Origin: Paragorgia papillata
Lineage: Eukaryota; Cnidaria; Anthozoa; Scleralcyonacea; Coralliidae
Length of the DNA stretch: 64,000 nt
NCBI GenBank assembly: GCA_035771165.1
Contig: JAWNZC010000091.1
Span: 2,367,501-2,431,500 of the forward strand
Direction: 5' to 3'
Shown piece by piece: positions 1 through 9,066 of the stretch. Each line of letters starts with the position of its first letter. Position 1 is the first letter of the stretch. Under the pieces are notes generated by a model. That model did not search any database and was not told the DNA's origin. It saw only the letters and a list, made by a program, of their open reading frames with translations. The translations under genes and the position numbers were made by a program.

Positions 1-1259
1 TTAATCGACAATGATCAAAGTCTAGAGCACATCCGTGAATGGTCAGAAAAGCAAAAGGATTGCCTCGCTGTGTTCCGTAAATAAAGAGATAATTGTAAGC
101 GGTGATTGGATGAGCTTCAGAGAGAGGAACGGGAGGAGAAATTACAAAGCCAGGGCTTCAGGACCAGAGGAGAATCAACCAGGAGCAAACGAAATTTCGG
201 TTCCAGCAACAAAAGGAAATGGAAGAAGCGATGATTCGACAGTAGCGCGCCCAGGAAGAGTGGTTTATGCGAAAGCTGCGGCTGCAGAAGCAAACTGAAG
301 AAGCACGTACAGACGGTGGAATCACAAATCAAAGGAGGGCTCAACAAACTGTGAAGTTACAAAAGTATACTGTTACCATTACCAAGTGACGGTGGAGTGA
401 AGAGCGGTTGCTGGATTCAAGATCGACTTGGAATGCATTAACGCTGAAAAGGATGTATTAACTTGTCTTCCAAATCCAAACGTCTGTGATCTGAAGAAAA
501 AATATCCTCGACTTCAACCACTGCAGTTCTGCGAAGAGGGAACAACAATGGGCAGTATGCCTGTGCACATTATGCTCGGAGTCACAGACTTCCAACGAAT
601 CAAATCCAGTAAACATCCAATATTGAGCAACAAACCTGACAAAGATCCTGGTGCTGAATTTACGATGTTGGGCTGGACGCTATATGGTGGTATTCAGATG
701 GGTGAGGATTCCGAGAAGAATTTCTTGCTACACACCGGGCAGGAGGAGTTTGAACGCTTTTGCAATCTGGACGTGCTTGGTGTCAGCGATCCTGTGTGGA
801 TGTGCCAACGTTTGCCCACCAAGACTTCAAGCAACGGCTTGTGCAAAACAGCCAGGGATTCTACGAGACGAGGCTGCCATGGAAGCTTGATCACATGCCT
901 TTGCCAGAAAACAGGAAGTTGTCGAACTTCCTACTCAATAGCGTTATCTGGAGACTGGAACGTATTGGAAAACTACAGGATAACGACGACATAATGCAAG
1001 AACAATTAAAAAAGGGGGTGATAAGCCGGTTCCTGAACAACCCACGGGGGATGTAATTCACTATGTCCCTCACCAACCTGTGATTAGATAGCAAGCAGAA
1101 TCTACGAAAATGCGCATTGTCTACGACTGTTCGTCAAAGCCAGACGCTACCACTCCATCGTCGAATGACTGCTTGAAAACAGGTCCGTCCTTACAACCAC
1201 TCCTTTTTGACATTATTCTTCACAACCGGTTCCGACGGTTTTGTATCACTGGGGATGTG
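1..1259 (+). pseudogene. BEL/Pao retrotransposon fragment, gag to RT start
   Basis: This is the 5' part of a degenerate BEL/Pao polyprotein read in several frames. Bases 1-90 encode a gag-like segment, and 480-760 encode a protease-region (DUF1758-like) segment with the typical sequence ending LGWTLYGG. About 835-1020 holds the linker with a LPWK motif, and 1110-1259 holds the start of the reverse transcriptase (MRIVYDCSSKP, then ...CITGDV). The RT is cut exactly at GDV by the Polinton and resumes at 18714 with KKTFLQI. Several stops and frame changes show it was dead or dying independently of that insertion. The family assignment rests on motif order known for Pao pol. No LTR is visible here. 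Confidence 0.8.
1254..1259. repeat. Polinton target-site duplication, left copy
   Basis: GATGTG lies directly left of the element's terminal AG and is repeated at 18708-18713. Removing the element and one copy restores a continuous BEL/Pao RT reading frame, which fixes the boundaries. A 6-bp duplication is the known size for Polinton integrases. Confidence 0.95.
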
Positions 1260-1631
1260 AGTAGTGTAGGACTTGGGGCTACGGGCGCCACCGCCAAAAT
1301 TCCAAAAATTTATTTCTTAACAAAACAGCCACCGAATGGACACATTAGTCAGGAAGCCGCGAAATACTGCCTCTTTTAATCAATTGGAAAAAGGGAGTGT
1401 TTTGGGAAAACTAGGCATTTTCCCCCATTTAATATTTTTCCCTATTTTTATTATTTTTTTGAAACACACCGGGGCGATCAATCACTAGGGGAATTGAAAA
1501 ATAATTTACCCCCTAGGATGGCCATGGAGCGCGGCTTCCTGACTAATGTGTCCATTCGGTGGCTGTTTTGTTAAGAAATAAATTTTTGGAATTTTGGCGG
1601 TGGCGCCCGTAGCCCCAAGTCCTACACTACT
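1260..1631. repeat. Palindromic unit inside the left TIR (102-bp arms)
   Basis: Bases 1260-1361 are repeated in inverted orientation at 1530-1631, separated by a 168-bp AT-rich centre. The unit starts AGTAGTG and ends CACTACT, so it looks like a short element with its own terminal inverted repeats. The same structure occurs at 18336-18707. Each Polinton end could therefore fold into a long hairpin. Confidence 0.9.
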
Positions 1632-1675
1632 ACACCCTAGAGATTTCCCAATACATCCTGTTAATGATTGAGTGT
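1260..1675 (+). repeat. Polinton left terminal inverted repeat
   Basis: These 416 bp match the reverse complement of 18292-18707 and diverge after AGTGT at 1675. The repeat is itself mostly a palindromic unit (1260-1631) followed by a 44-bp unique tail. The tail includes the ATG that, in the right copy, starts the five-zinc-finger gene. In the left copy the same start reads only seven codons before a stop. Confidence 0.95.
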
Positions 1676-1681
1676 CGTAGT

Positions 1682-3244
1682 TTATAACATATATTTTGAT
1701 ACTAAGAAAGAACTTATTCCAGCTACGAAGAACAAAACCATCATATCCGCGTTTGGTTTGGGAGTCGGTGTTCCACGTGTTCCATGTGTTTCACTTCGTC
1801 CTCGGACTTTTTTCAGTGTTGTGTGTGCCGGGCGCGACGCTGTCGCGCCAATATCTTTCCTGCTGACTGCTAGATATATGGGGTGAATATCTTCCATGCT
1901 AACCAGCGGGGGGGTGTCGGCGGGGGTGATATCTTTCTTGTCGACTGGCAGACGTGTAAAACCAATACCCTCCTTGTTAATACCACTGTTGACACCAAAG
2001 GCCATTTCTTTTGTCGCTAGTGTTAAAATATTATTATACCCGGGGATTGGCTTTTTTAAAATAATCGCTTGTGATGGTATGAGAATTATGCCTGGTGATA
2101 TAGCCATATTCAAAACAACGTTGGTGTCTTTTATTGCTCTGCGCATATCTGATATTGTAGTTGTTGGATCACTTTGTATGATGGTGTTTTCTACTATCTT
2201 TCTGAAAACGTCTTGTGTTTGTGAGCTTTTTGCACCTTTGTTTACAATGGACCACCTTGTTTTAGCCTGAGCACCTAGTACACTATAGACGAATGACTCG
2301 ATTGACTCCTGTAAAAGCTTCTGACCTAAGGTTGTTATCCCATTGCTATAATATGGGATAAAACTTAAATAGTCGTGGGAGCTATACTCTTTAGTCCCTG
2401 TGAATATCGAGGTGTTACCATTACCATCTGGGTTTACACTAGAGTAGTCAAAGTGTTTAATTGGTATATAGTCTTTCACAGCCGCTATATTGTACTCACC
2501 TATTAGTGACGGGTTTTTCATAAGTTTCAGAATAGTGTAATACAGATGATACCTAGCTATTGTGGTTATAATCTTGGGTACCTGGTCTGAGTCAGTCAGG
2601 TGCTTTATAGATACACCAGAAAGAAAGGTGGCGATATACGTACTAGATATCATCGCGAAATAAGGCTCACTCTCGTAGTCGAAACTGGCTTTACGGATGT
2701 CGTCAGTAGGAGAGTTATCATTAAGTGTTTTACCGTGGGACCATGAACTTACTATTGGTTTGAAGTTTGGCATGAAGTAGTCTTTTTCGTTGACGTATAT
2801 TCTAAAGTTATTTATGGGAAATTGTAGAATAACTGGTGATTGAAACCGGCTGTCTTTTTCATATTCGCTAGGGTTTGATGGATACCTTAGGTGAGTAAAA
2901 TTAGGTACTACGCTACTGGGTGACCATATGATTGGGAACCGTCTTGTCAGCTGCTTTTTAATCTTATTATCTGTCAGCTGATGGGAGGGTGGTTTCAGAT
3001 ACTTCCAACCATCAAACCCAGGAGCCTTCATGTTGTAACCATTATACCACACGTTCACCCCACCACCATCAGACAATGTGAACTCCAACTTATCCAGCTC
3101 GGCGTTTGGGTAATCCATTAGCAGATGATTTTTTTTCCGGTCAATAGCGCCAGGGTACATCTTTTTAAGAAAGTCCCTTTCCTTTTGCCCCTTATTTTTA
3201 TTTAAAATATTAGACTCTGGGTGCTCTCTTCTGTATTCGTCCAT
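1682..3244 (-). CDS. Polinton protein of unknown function, 520 aa, C-terminal membrane anchor
   Basis: I do not recognise this protein. I place the start at the ATG at 3244, which has a TATATA motif 3 nt upstream; the frame is open to a GTG at 3271, but this adds only nine residues. The body is soluble-looking, rich in Tyr, Ile and Asn. Just before the C-terminus there is a low-complexity Arg/Thr/Pro stretch, and the last about 20 residues (MMVLFFVAGISSFLVSKY) form a transmembrane helix. It ends the leftward virion-gene block, 44 bp beyond the 198-aa gene, so a structural or membrane-associated virion role is an inference from position. A GC-rich palindrome (1832-1849), shared with two distant genes of the element, lies in its C-terminal coding region. 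Confidence 0.75.
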   Translation of the reverse strand: MDEYRREHPESNILNKNKGQKERDFLKKMYPGAIDRKKNHLLMDYPNAELDKLEFTLSDGGGVNVWYNGYNMKAPGFDGWKYLKPPSHQLTDNKIKKQLTRRFPIIWSPSSVVPNFTHLRYPSNPSEYEKDSRFQSPVILQFPINNFRIYVNEKDYFMPNFKPIVSSWSHGKTLNDNSPTDDIRKASFDYESEPYFAMISSTYIATFLSGVSIKHLTDSDQVPKIITTIARYHLYYTILKLMKNPSLIGEYNIAAVKDYIPIKHFDYSSVNPDGNGNTSIFTGTKEYSSHDYLSFIPYYSNGITTLGQKLLQESIESFVYSVLGAQAKTRWSIVNKGAKSSQTQDVFRKIVENTIIQSDPTTTISDMRRAIKDTNVVLNMAISPGIILIPSQAIILKKPIPGYNNILTLATKEMAFGVNSGINKEGIGFTRLPVDKKDITPADTPPLVSMEDIHPIYLAVSRKDIGATASRPAHTTLKKVRGRSETHGTRGTPTPKPNADMMVLFFVAGISSFLVSKYML

Positions 3245-3288
3245 TCCTATATAATATATTGTGTATAACACGTCGGGAGGCTGTCGGA

Positions 3289-3885
3289 TTACACTGAACC
3301 CCCGGTTTCCTCCACTGTTTTTGTTTTACGCCGGTAGACATGTTTTCCCACAGTAATACCTCCAGATAACAGTCCGAGACATGGTAAATACGGTGTGATC
3401 ATCGCCACAACTTTCCCAACATCATTTTTTAACAGTTTATCATTTTGTAGCTCGGTGTCTAGCGCCTCAGAGCTCTCCACAGCGTCCAAACCCCCGAGAA
3501 CATTAGCGAACCTACTAATCAACACATCAGTCAGAAACTGGTTAGCTCTTTCCATCCTTCTAACCTCGTACTCAGCGTACAGCTTATCCACAACTTTCGC
3601 CGACGCTTTTTTGATGTAGCTGACTGACTGAGTCACCTCACCATCCTCCGATAGTTTTACCAAATCGCTTCTCTTCTTGTTGGTGTCGTCAGCAGTCGTC
3701 AGGTTGTTGTGGGGCTTTTTAGGTGTCGGTTCAGTTTCCTCAGCCTTCTTCAATTCATTGACAAGCTCATCGGCGAGGCTGACAACCTCAGTTTCCACCC
3801 CGACGCCCAGCCCTCCGTCCGGTAAGGTCGCGGACCCTTTGATCCTCTTCACAGCTTTTACCGGTTTGGCTTTCCTTTCAGTCAT
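3289..3885 (-). CDS. Polinton protein of unknown function, 198 aa
   Basis: This is a charged Lys/Glu-rich protein. Its N-terminal half (residues 1-80) is low-complexity and probably disordered. The middle (about 85-125) is helical, and a hydrophobic segment near residues 150-172 is followed by basic KHVYRRK. It starts 4 bp after the ATPase stop, so it is probably expressed with it. Unlike most genes here, its start is preceded by TAGTAAG and not by a clear TATA. No family was recognised. A virion or scaffold role is a guess from its place between the ATPase and the 520-aa gene. Confidence 0.7.
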   Translation of the reverse strand: MTERKAKPVKAVKRIKGSATLPDGGLGVGVETEVVSLADELVNELKKAEETEPTPKKPHNNLTTADDTNKKRSDLVKLSEDGEVTQSVSYIKKASAKVVDKLYAEYEVRRMERANQFLTDVLISRFANVLGGLDAVESSEALDTELQNDKLLKNDVGKVVAMITPYLPCLGLLSGGITVGKHVYRRKTKTVEETGGSV

Positions 3886-3889
3886 CTTA

Positions 3890-4498
3890 CTACGGACCAG
3901 ATTTCGGAATGACCACCTTATACCCGTACGGATGCCTTAGTGTGACCTCAAGCCTAGCGTATTTATTTTCTTTTAACTTCTCGGTTACCTCCATAATTTC
4001 ATCCCTACCTAAACCACCCAGGTAGTCGTCAGTAATGACCTTCATGTCGGCCTTATTAGGGTTGTAGAACGTTACCAGCTTACTGATATTTTCCCTATAA
4101 GGTTTTGTGATAGCTGTTAGCTGTTGTGTGATTACAATAGTTGACAGATTGTAGTGTCGGGCGCTGAACGCTAATTTGACCAGCTCACTTGTCCTATTCT
4201 TCACAGTTTGTCCACTAGCACAGTCGTCGAGGATGATTAGTGTTTTGGAGCCTTTAAATACTTCGACGATGTGTCTCAGTATAATTTCAACGTCATCCTG
4301 GCTACACTCTGTTACGACGAAGTCCGGGTCATCCCTATACCTCCAAGTAGTATAGGTTTCATTCCAGCTGAACGTTGGACAGATAAGAACGATGTAGTCA
4401 AAGAACCCGGGGTAGTCATCCTCCAACATTTTTAGGAGACACCAAGTTTTCCCACAGGCCGTCATACCAGTAACCAACATGTTAAACGGGTGGTCCAT
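3890..4498 (-). CDS. Polinton genome-packaging ATPase (FtsK/HerA type)
   Basis: This 202-aa P-loop ATPase has Walker A GMTACGKT at residues 11-18 and Walker B TLIILDD at about 86-92. A later segment, STIVITQQ (about residues 125-132), fits the sensor region of the family. In Polintons and adintoviruses this ATPase drives DNA into the preformed capsid. Its length is normal for the group. Its ATG directly follows the capsid-gene stop codon with zero spacing (TAA then ATG), so the two are tightly coupled. The reading frame is open with both Walker motifs present, so it could still be functional. Confidence 0.93.
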   Translation of the reverse strand: MDHPFNMLVTGMTACGKTWCLLKMLEDDYPGFFDYIVLICPTFSWNETYTTWRYRDDPDFVVTECSQDDVEIILRHIVEVFKGSKTLIILDDCASGQTVKNRTSELVKLAFSARHYNLSTIVITQQLTAITKPYRENISKLVTFYNPNKADMKVITDDYLGGLGRDEIMEVTEKLKENKYARLEVTLRHPYGYKVVIPKSGP

Positions 4499-5740
4499 TT
4501 AATACTGAATTGATTTTAGATTTCTATTTACCATATTCACCAGACCATCACTCAACACGAAGATTCGGCAGACTACATTAGCCGCGGTCACCTTTTTAAC
4601 GATCTCAACCAAAACTCCAGACTGTGTGTTGACAATTTTTTTCCCAGTCCCGACATTTTCTCTATCTTCGATGCTTCTCAAGTCAATCACCAGAGCGAAG
4701 GCGTCTTTATAAAACTTCTGGATTGTCATAAACTGATCAGACTCTTCCCCCCCACTGAACAGTCTCTTGGCCTCGGAATAAAACCTATTCTTTGGAATCC
4801 CTTGACTGAAGACGGCGTTGGGCACACCCTCAATTGTTAGCTTAACACTCTCAATGTTTGGATAGACATATTCCTCACTATCAGTTCGGGTTTTATTTGT
4901 GAACATCATCACAATCCCCTTCATTGACTTCCGTGGGAGGTTAATATTTTCATTTATCAGTGTCGCTCCAGCCGCCCATTCAGTCGACTTCATCAACGTC
5001 ACGTGTTCGTAAGACAGCGATCGGCCGGCTGTGTACAGCGAGGTTATTTCATTAGCGATGTCATGGTTATCGATCGTCTCGTACTCCAGTTCGAGGCCCT
5101 CCACTGTATACCCATCAACAGACTCACTTGTCTGAGCCACCATAATATCACTCGCCTTTGGTAACGTAACTATGTAGCGGAAGTTGTTATACATTTCAAA
5201 GGGAGCGTAGAGCCCGTGGTCCTCAAGGATTTTATCCAGTTTTACTTTGAGTTTTGTCCCATACACCGAAAACATCAGAGCGTCAGCCACCTTCTCAGCG
5301 TCCCCAGAGGAAGCCCCACTGTCATCCTTGGAGATTAACTTCCTCAAGTTCTCTGAACCAATTCCATATTCAACCCTCCGATCCCTCACACTCTTTGATA
5401 GCCAGAGATCCTTGTACACACTAAAAACACTTTCACCAGTGTTATCGTAAACAGTCTCGCCAGCTAGTTTGATCACTAACCTTTCGAACAGGAGTCTGGA
5501 AAGATTGTTTAAAAACCACGACTTGGCGTTAGCGTTCTTGAAGTCGAACAATAGGTGAAAGCTACCTGGCACCAAACAGCTATCGGGTTTTAGCTTTGGT
5601 ATGTCGATGTAGAGGTCCTCACCAGGGTTGACTTTGTTGGGGTTTAATGTGATGACATGTCTTGTTCTGCTTCCCTTAATCTCCGACATCCTTGCCCGTC
5701 TGAATCCGGGTGATAGCTCTATCTGACTTCTGTTGGTCAT
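4499..5740 (-). CDS. Probable Polinton major capsid protein (double jelly-roll)
   Basis: This 413-aa protein is beta-rich, with no membrane segment or signal peptide. After a short basic N-terminus it has the segment PGSFHLLFDFKN, then NNLSRLLFERLVIKLAGE. I recognise these as resembling capsid proteins from invertebrate Polintons, where such segments form the first jelly-roll. Its place directly upstream of the packaging ATPase matches the usual capsid-ATPase arrangement. The start ATG has TAGTAT directly upstream. The reading frame is complete. The assignment rests on family resemblance and position. A structure prediction would settle whether two eight-stranded barrels are present. Confidence 0.8.
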   Translation of the reverse strand: MTNRSQIELSPGFRRARMSEIKGSRTRHVITLNPNKVNPGEDLYIDIPKLKPDSCLVPGSFHLLFDFKNANAKSWFLNNLSRLLFERLVIKLAGETVYDNTGESVFSVYKDLWLSKSVRDRRVEYGIGSENLRKLISKDDSGASSGDAEKVADALMFSVYGTKLKVKLDKILEDHGLYAPFEMYNNFRYIVTLPKASDIMVAQTSESVDGYTVEGLELEYETIDNHDIANEITSLYTAGRSLSYEHVTLMKSTEWAAGATLINENINLPRKSMKGIVMMFTNKTRTDSEEYVYPNIESVKLTIEGVPNAVFSQGIPKNRFYSEAKRLFSGGEESDQFMTIQKFYKDAFALVIDLRSIEDRENVGTGKKIVNTQSGVLVEIVKKVTAANVVCRIFVLSDGLVNMVNRNLKSIQY

Positions 5741-5757
5741 ATACTACATGACAGATT

Positions 5758-7026
5758 TTATTTCCTACTTTTTCTGTTTTTCCAGTAGTCATACAACAAC
5801 CACACAGTCGCCACAACAAGAACCCACAGATTGTTGGCTAACCACCCAACGCCTTTCGCTCCCCAAGTCAGAACCTGTGCCAACAGATTAAACAGTGGTG
5901 CCAACAGAGGTCCAACCTTCTTAGCCAGGTTAGCCAACGCCTTTCCAAAGCCACCGATGGCTTTACCCCCACTCTTAACAGCTTTTCTAGCAGCCACGAC
6001 TACTGTAGTCACAATTCCAGCTATGGAGATGGCTACAGCAGACAGGCCAATCATATTTTCCCTGGCCCATTTCTTGAATCTTTCCAACCTACTGAGGTCA
6101 TCGTTCTCCACCACATCAGTCAATATTGACGTAGCGTCAGGATGCTCTGGTCTCTCGCCGATCCTAGCTCTCACACTATCTGCTTTAAGCTCAGCCATTC
6201 TTCTGGCGGTGTCATAGAACTGTTTTCTAAGGGGGTGGGCCTCACTATCCATCTCCGATGCCATCCGCCTATAGTGATCGGCTTGTATATCGAGATATTG
6301 GATTTGTTCCTCATCACTACCCTGTGGTTCCATGGTTCCGGCTAACTCCCTGACCTCCTGAGGATCTACATATAACCCCTCCCTCAGAAGTGCCGTTCTC
6401 TCCTCAAAAAGTGTGTTCTGGTCGTGGAGCCTATCGGAGTACTCACGTTCGATTCTGACGAGGTCATCAAAACCTGTGTCTGGGTTGTCGACAATTTCCT
6501 CAATCGCTCCTCTGACCGTTTTGGAGTGTTCTCTCTCAGCTTCCTTCAGAAGTGACTTAAATTTCTTAACAGATTTCTCATTCTTTTTGCCTCTGCTGAA
6601 CCTCATACCACCCCCTTCGTTTTTCACCAGAACCTTGTCTCCTTCAAATTGAAACCCGATTATAGCCCCGTTTTTACTGTTGGAGTAGGGGGTAAGTCCT
6701 TCCACCAACTCTGTGGAGGCTTTGCCGTCCTTCTTCACCACCTCAACGCCCAGGACCTTCTTCAGGACTCTCTTCACAGTCGCCGTTTCCGAGTTTCTGA
6801 CCGCTCCAACATCCCGTGAGGGGCCCGGTATATCCCCACTAACTCTCACCACATTGTCCACGGCGTAGTCGTCGGAAGTGAGGGCTTGGAACCGACGCTC
6901 CAGATCCTCAATTCCTTGAAAACTTGTTTCACCAGTTTCACCAGTTTCCTCACCACCACGTCCACTTGTGCCCTCCTCTCCCCCAAGATTATCCAATTCG
7001 AGGTTATCATATCCTCCTTCAGCCAT
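5758..7026 (-). CDS. Polinton virion-associated protein with amphipathic and membrane C-terminus, 422 aa
   Basis: The N-terminal 120 residues are acidic and disordered-looking. The middle (about 130-310) is charged and helical, consistent with coiled coil. The last about 95 residues hold a hydrophobic helix (GLSAVAISIAGIVTTVVVAA), an amphipathic Gly/Lys/Ala stretch and a second hydrophobic helix ending in a basic tail (YWKNRKSRK). Similar proteins recur in invertebrate Polintons between the two capsid genes. The layout recalls membrane-lytic or internal virion proteins, but that role is an inference. The start at 7026 has TATA immediately before ATG. It lies 17 bp upstream of the capsid gene. 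Confidence 0.75.
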   Translation of the reverse strand: MAEGGYDNLELDNLGGEEGTSGRGGEETGETGETSFQGIEDLERRFQALTSDDYAVDNVVRVSGDIPGPSRDVGAVRNSETATVKRVLKKVLGVEVVKKDGKASTELVEGLTPYSNSKNGAIIGFQFEGDKVLVKNEGGGMRFSRGKKNEKSVKKFKSLLKEAEREHSKTVRGAIEEIVDNPDTGFDDLVRIEREYSDRLHDQNTLFEERTALLREGLYVDPQEVRELAGTMEPQGSDEEQIQYLDIQADHYRRMASEMDSEAHPLRKQFYDTARRMAELKADSVRARIGERPEHPDATSILTDVVENDDLSRLERFKKWARENMIGLSAVAISIAGIVTTVVVAARKAVKSGGKAIGGFGKALANLAKKVGPLLAPLFNLLAQVLTWGAKGVGWLANNLWVLVVATVWLLYDYWKNRKSRK

Positions 7027-7066
7027 TATACACTAACCCACGTTACATCGGACGACGCTACGTCGT

Positions 7067-7741
7067 TCACCCAATATACAGCTCGACCAGGACATCCCCA
7101 ATACTCTTAAAACCGTTGTTCCCTCGGACTCTAAAGGTCATCCTATTATAAACACCCTTTTGAATCTCAACTTTCGACTCAACGTCAACGTAGTGCTGTA
7201 CACTCCCTTTCAGACTCTGTTCAGAGCTAATTGGGAGAGTGCCAATTAAATTACTCCTTTTCCCATTGTTCAGACTTTCCCCACTTTCAACAGCGTCACA
7301 TAAAATCTCGACATACCTCAATCCTCTATTGATGTCCACCTGGTTTGGACTTATCGTCCACCCACTACCACCAACTATCACATCACTTTCATTAAACCCC
7401 AAAAGAAGACCCATTTTTCCCAACTTTAGGTTCTTCGACGCCTTTATTCTGGATGTTCCATCGTGAACATTCTTATCGAAGTCGACTGTCCCACCCATAA
7501 CCACAGCCAAAGCCTTAATGAACGTCTCCAACGCGTCAAAGTCCATATAACCTTCCGGAGCTAACGCCCACTTACCATCGAACGACGGTGTGTTGTTCAA
7601 ACCCGTTACTATATTATTATAGTTCCAGAATACTGTTGCCTTCTTCAACATTATTTGTGCTTTCGGAGAAGTCACCACAACAGACTCATCAAAATAAACA
7701 GTCTTTTCACCGTTTTCAATGAATAATGTTAACTTCACCAT
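7067..7741 (-). CDS. Probable Polinton minor capsid (penton-like) protein
   Basis: This 224-aa beta-rich protein has a central LGF...SGWTISPNQVDINRG region followed by YVEILCD and GKRSNLIGTLPI. That arrangement resembles the single-jelly-roll minor capsid proteins of Polintons. I choose the ATG at 7741, four bases after a TATAG motif. An earlier ATG at 7753, overlapping the integrase stop, would add four residues. It lies between integrase and the membrane-type virion protein, both on the same strand. The identification is by pattern and neighbourhood and has not been tested by search. Confidence 0.7.
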   Translation of the reverse strand: MVKLTLFIENGEKTVYFDESVVVTSPKAQIMLKKATVFWNYNNIVTGLNNTPSFDGKWALAPEGYMDFDALETFIKALAVVMGGTVDFDKNVHDGTSRIKASKNLKLGKMGLLLGFNESDVIVGGSGWTISPNQVDINRGLRYVEILCDAVESGESLNNGKRSNLIGTLPISSEQSLKGSVQHYVDVESKVEIQKGVYNRMTFRVRGNNGFKSIGDVLVELYIG

Positions 7742-7752
7742 CCGACTATACA

Positions 7753-8850
7753 TCAACCCAGGTTCTGTATGTCACTTTCGGGTATCCATGAGTTGTGTTT
7801 GTCATCGTAGCCCGACCACTTGACTAGCGCCATTTTCCTTCCCGCTACTTTCTTTCTTTTCAGTACTCTCTCAACTCTGTAGACGTCGTCCTTCTTATCC
7901 ACAGGCGACAGCTCCTCCTCATAGAACTTTCCTATAATCGGCTCACCCTCGGCGTCCTCAATCTCATAAACGTTTGGATCACCACGGATGACCTTCACTA
8001 TCTTGAAGATTTCCTCAGTGAAGTTAGCTTCATAGCCTTTCGTAAATACACTTTTATACTTTGTCACTCTCACGGTGTTTCCGACTTTAAACTTGGGCAG
8101 AGGGTGGTCACCAAAGTGGTGACCGAATAATGTGTTCCAAACCTGATTCTCGTTAGACTTATCCACGTCCTTGGGCTTAGTCAATGTAGCACTGTGTTTT
8201 GTGTTGTTGTACCCCCCAACGAGGTCGTCCAGGACATCGATCCATTTATACGTCCCCTTGGTGTAGAAATACTTCCACATCACAGTTTTTAGTGTTCTGT
8301 TAAATCGTTCGACAACTGCTGCTTTTTTCTCCGAGTATGTACTGAAGTATTTAGTTCCCCGTTCCTTCAGGAGGTCCTTCACACCGACATTGTAAAACTC
8401 CTTTCCATCGTCGAACTGGGCTAGGTCGGGATAACTACCAAATCTGTCTTTGAACTGTTCCAACAGCTCAGTCACAGCCCTAGTCATATTAGTTTTATCC
8501 TTCCTATAAACGGGGATGGCGAAGGCATACCTACTCAAAATCTCAACAGCTGTTAGGATCCAGTAATACCCTTTGTTCTGGTTCTTGTACTTCCCCATAT
8601 CAACCAAGTCCATCTGTATCTGTTCACCGAGGTGGCTGACGAACGTTTGTCTGAACTTATGCCTCCTCACAACCGGTTTATACCTCGTGTATGTGTCCTG
8701 TGTTTTCAACCAGTTCCCCACCACCTTCCTACTCACACCAATACCCTCTTCCAGCGCCTTCTGGTACAACCGTTCAGCTGACTGATATCCTGTTTTCGGA
8801 TTGTAGTAGATTTCTCTCAACCCCTGTTCCAGCTCGATATCCTCACCCAT
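7753..8850 (-). CDS. Polinton integrase with C-terminal chromodomain
   Basis: This is a retrovirus-like (rve) DDE integrase of 365 aa from the ATG at 8850, which overlaps a TATATG motif. The N-terminal helical region is residues 1-70. The catalytic core has D81 (IQMDLVDM), D148 (QFDDGKEF) and E181 (VVERFNRT), so the D,D-33-E triad is present. The C-terminus (322-363) is a chromodomain with aromatic residues Y324, W345 and W355 suited to binding methylated histone tails. Chromodomain integrases direct Polinton insertion to chromatin. The reading frame is intact. A longer frame from a GTG at 8955 is possible but lacks an ATG and runs into the divergent promoter. Confidence 0.95.
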   Translation of the reverse strand: MGEDIELEQGLREIYYNPKTGYQSAERLYQKALEEGIGVSRKVVGNWLKTQDTYTRYKPVVRRHKFRQTFVSHLGEQIQMDLVDMGKYKNQNKGYYWILTAVEILSRYAFAIPVYRKDKTNMTRAVTELLEQFKDRFGSYPDLAQFDDGKEFYNVGVKDLLKERGTKYFSTYSEKKAAVVERFNRTLKTVMWKYFYTKGTYKWIDVLDDLVGGYNNTKHSATLTKPKDVDKSNENQVWNTLFGHHFGDHPLPKFKVGNTVRVTKYKSVFTKGYEANFTEEIFKIVKVIRGDPNVYEIEDAEGEPIIGKFYEEELSPVDKKDDVYRVERVLKRKKVAGRKMALVKWSGYDDKHNSWIPESDIQNLG

Positions 8851-9066
8851 ATAACCTAACCTATAATGGAAGAGTTCATGAGAAAGCACCCAGGCATCAG
8901 AATGAAGTATGTTCACACTTGGGGACACTAGATAACAAACCAGTAGTCCATACACCCGATAGACAACCAGAGTCGGACAATAACTCAGCGGCTCAAAAAT
9001 ACTACTAGTCCTAACAGCCTGATCCCAGTGTCTGGGATCATACTCAGTAAATACACCCTACTATAG
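8851..9066. promoter_or_regulatory. Divergent promoter region between the two Polinton gene blocks
   Basis: This 216-bp spacer separates the leftward virion/integrase block from the rightward block. It contains a perfect hairpin at 9020-9040 (arms TGATCCCAG and CTGGGATCA around a 3-nt loop). CTATAG lies immediately before the ATG at 9067, and on the other strand TTAT adjoins the integrase ATG. It is the only divergent junction between the two blocks, so it is a plausible place for shared control. Confidence 0.5.

Noticed and set aside
35..298. 87-codon open frame at the window start
   Set aside because: It is out of frame with the BEL/Pao gag segment it overlaps and has no recognisable content.
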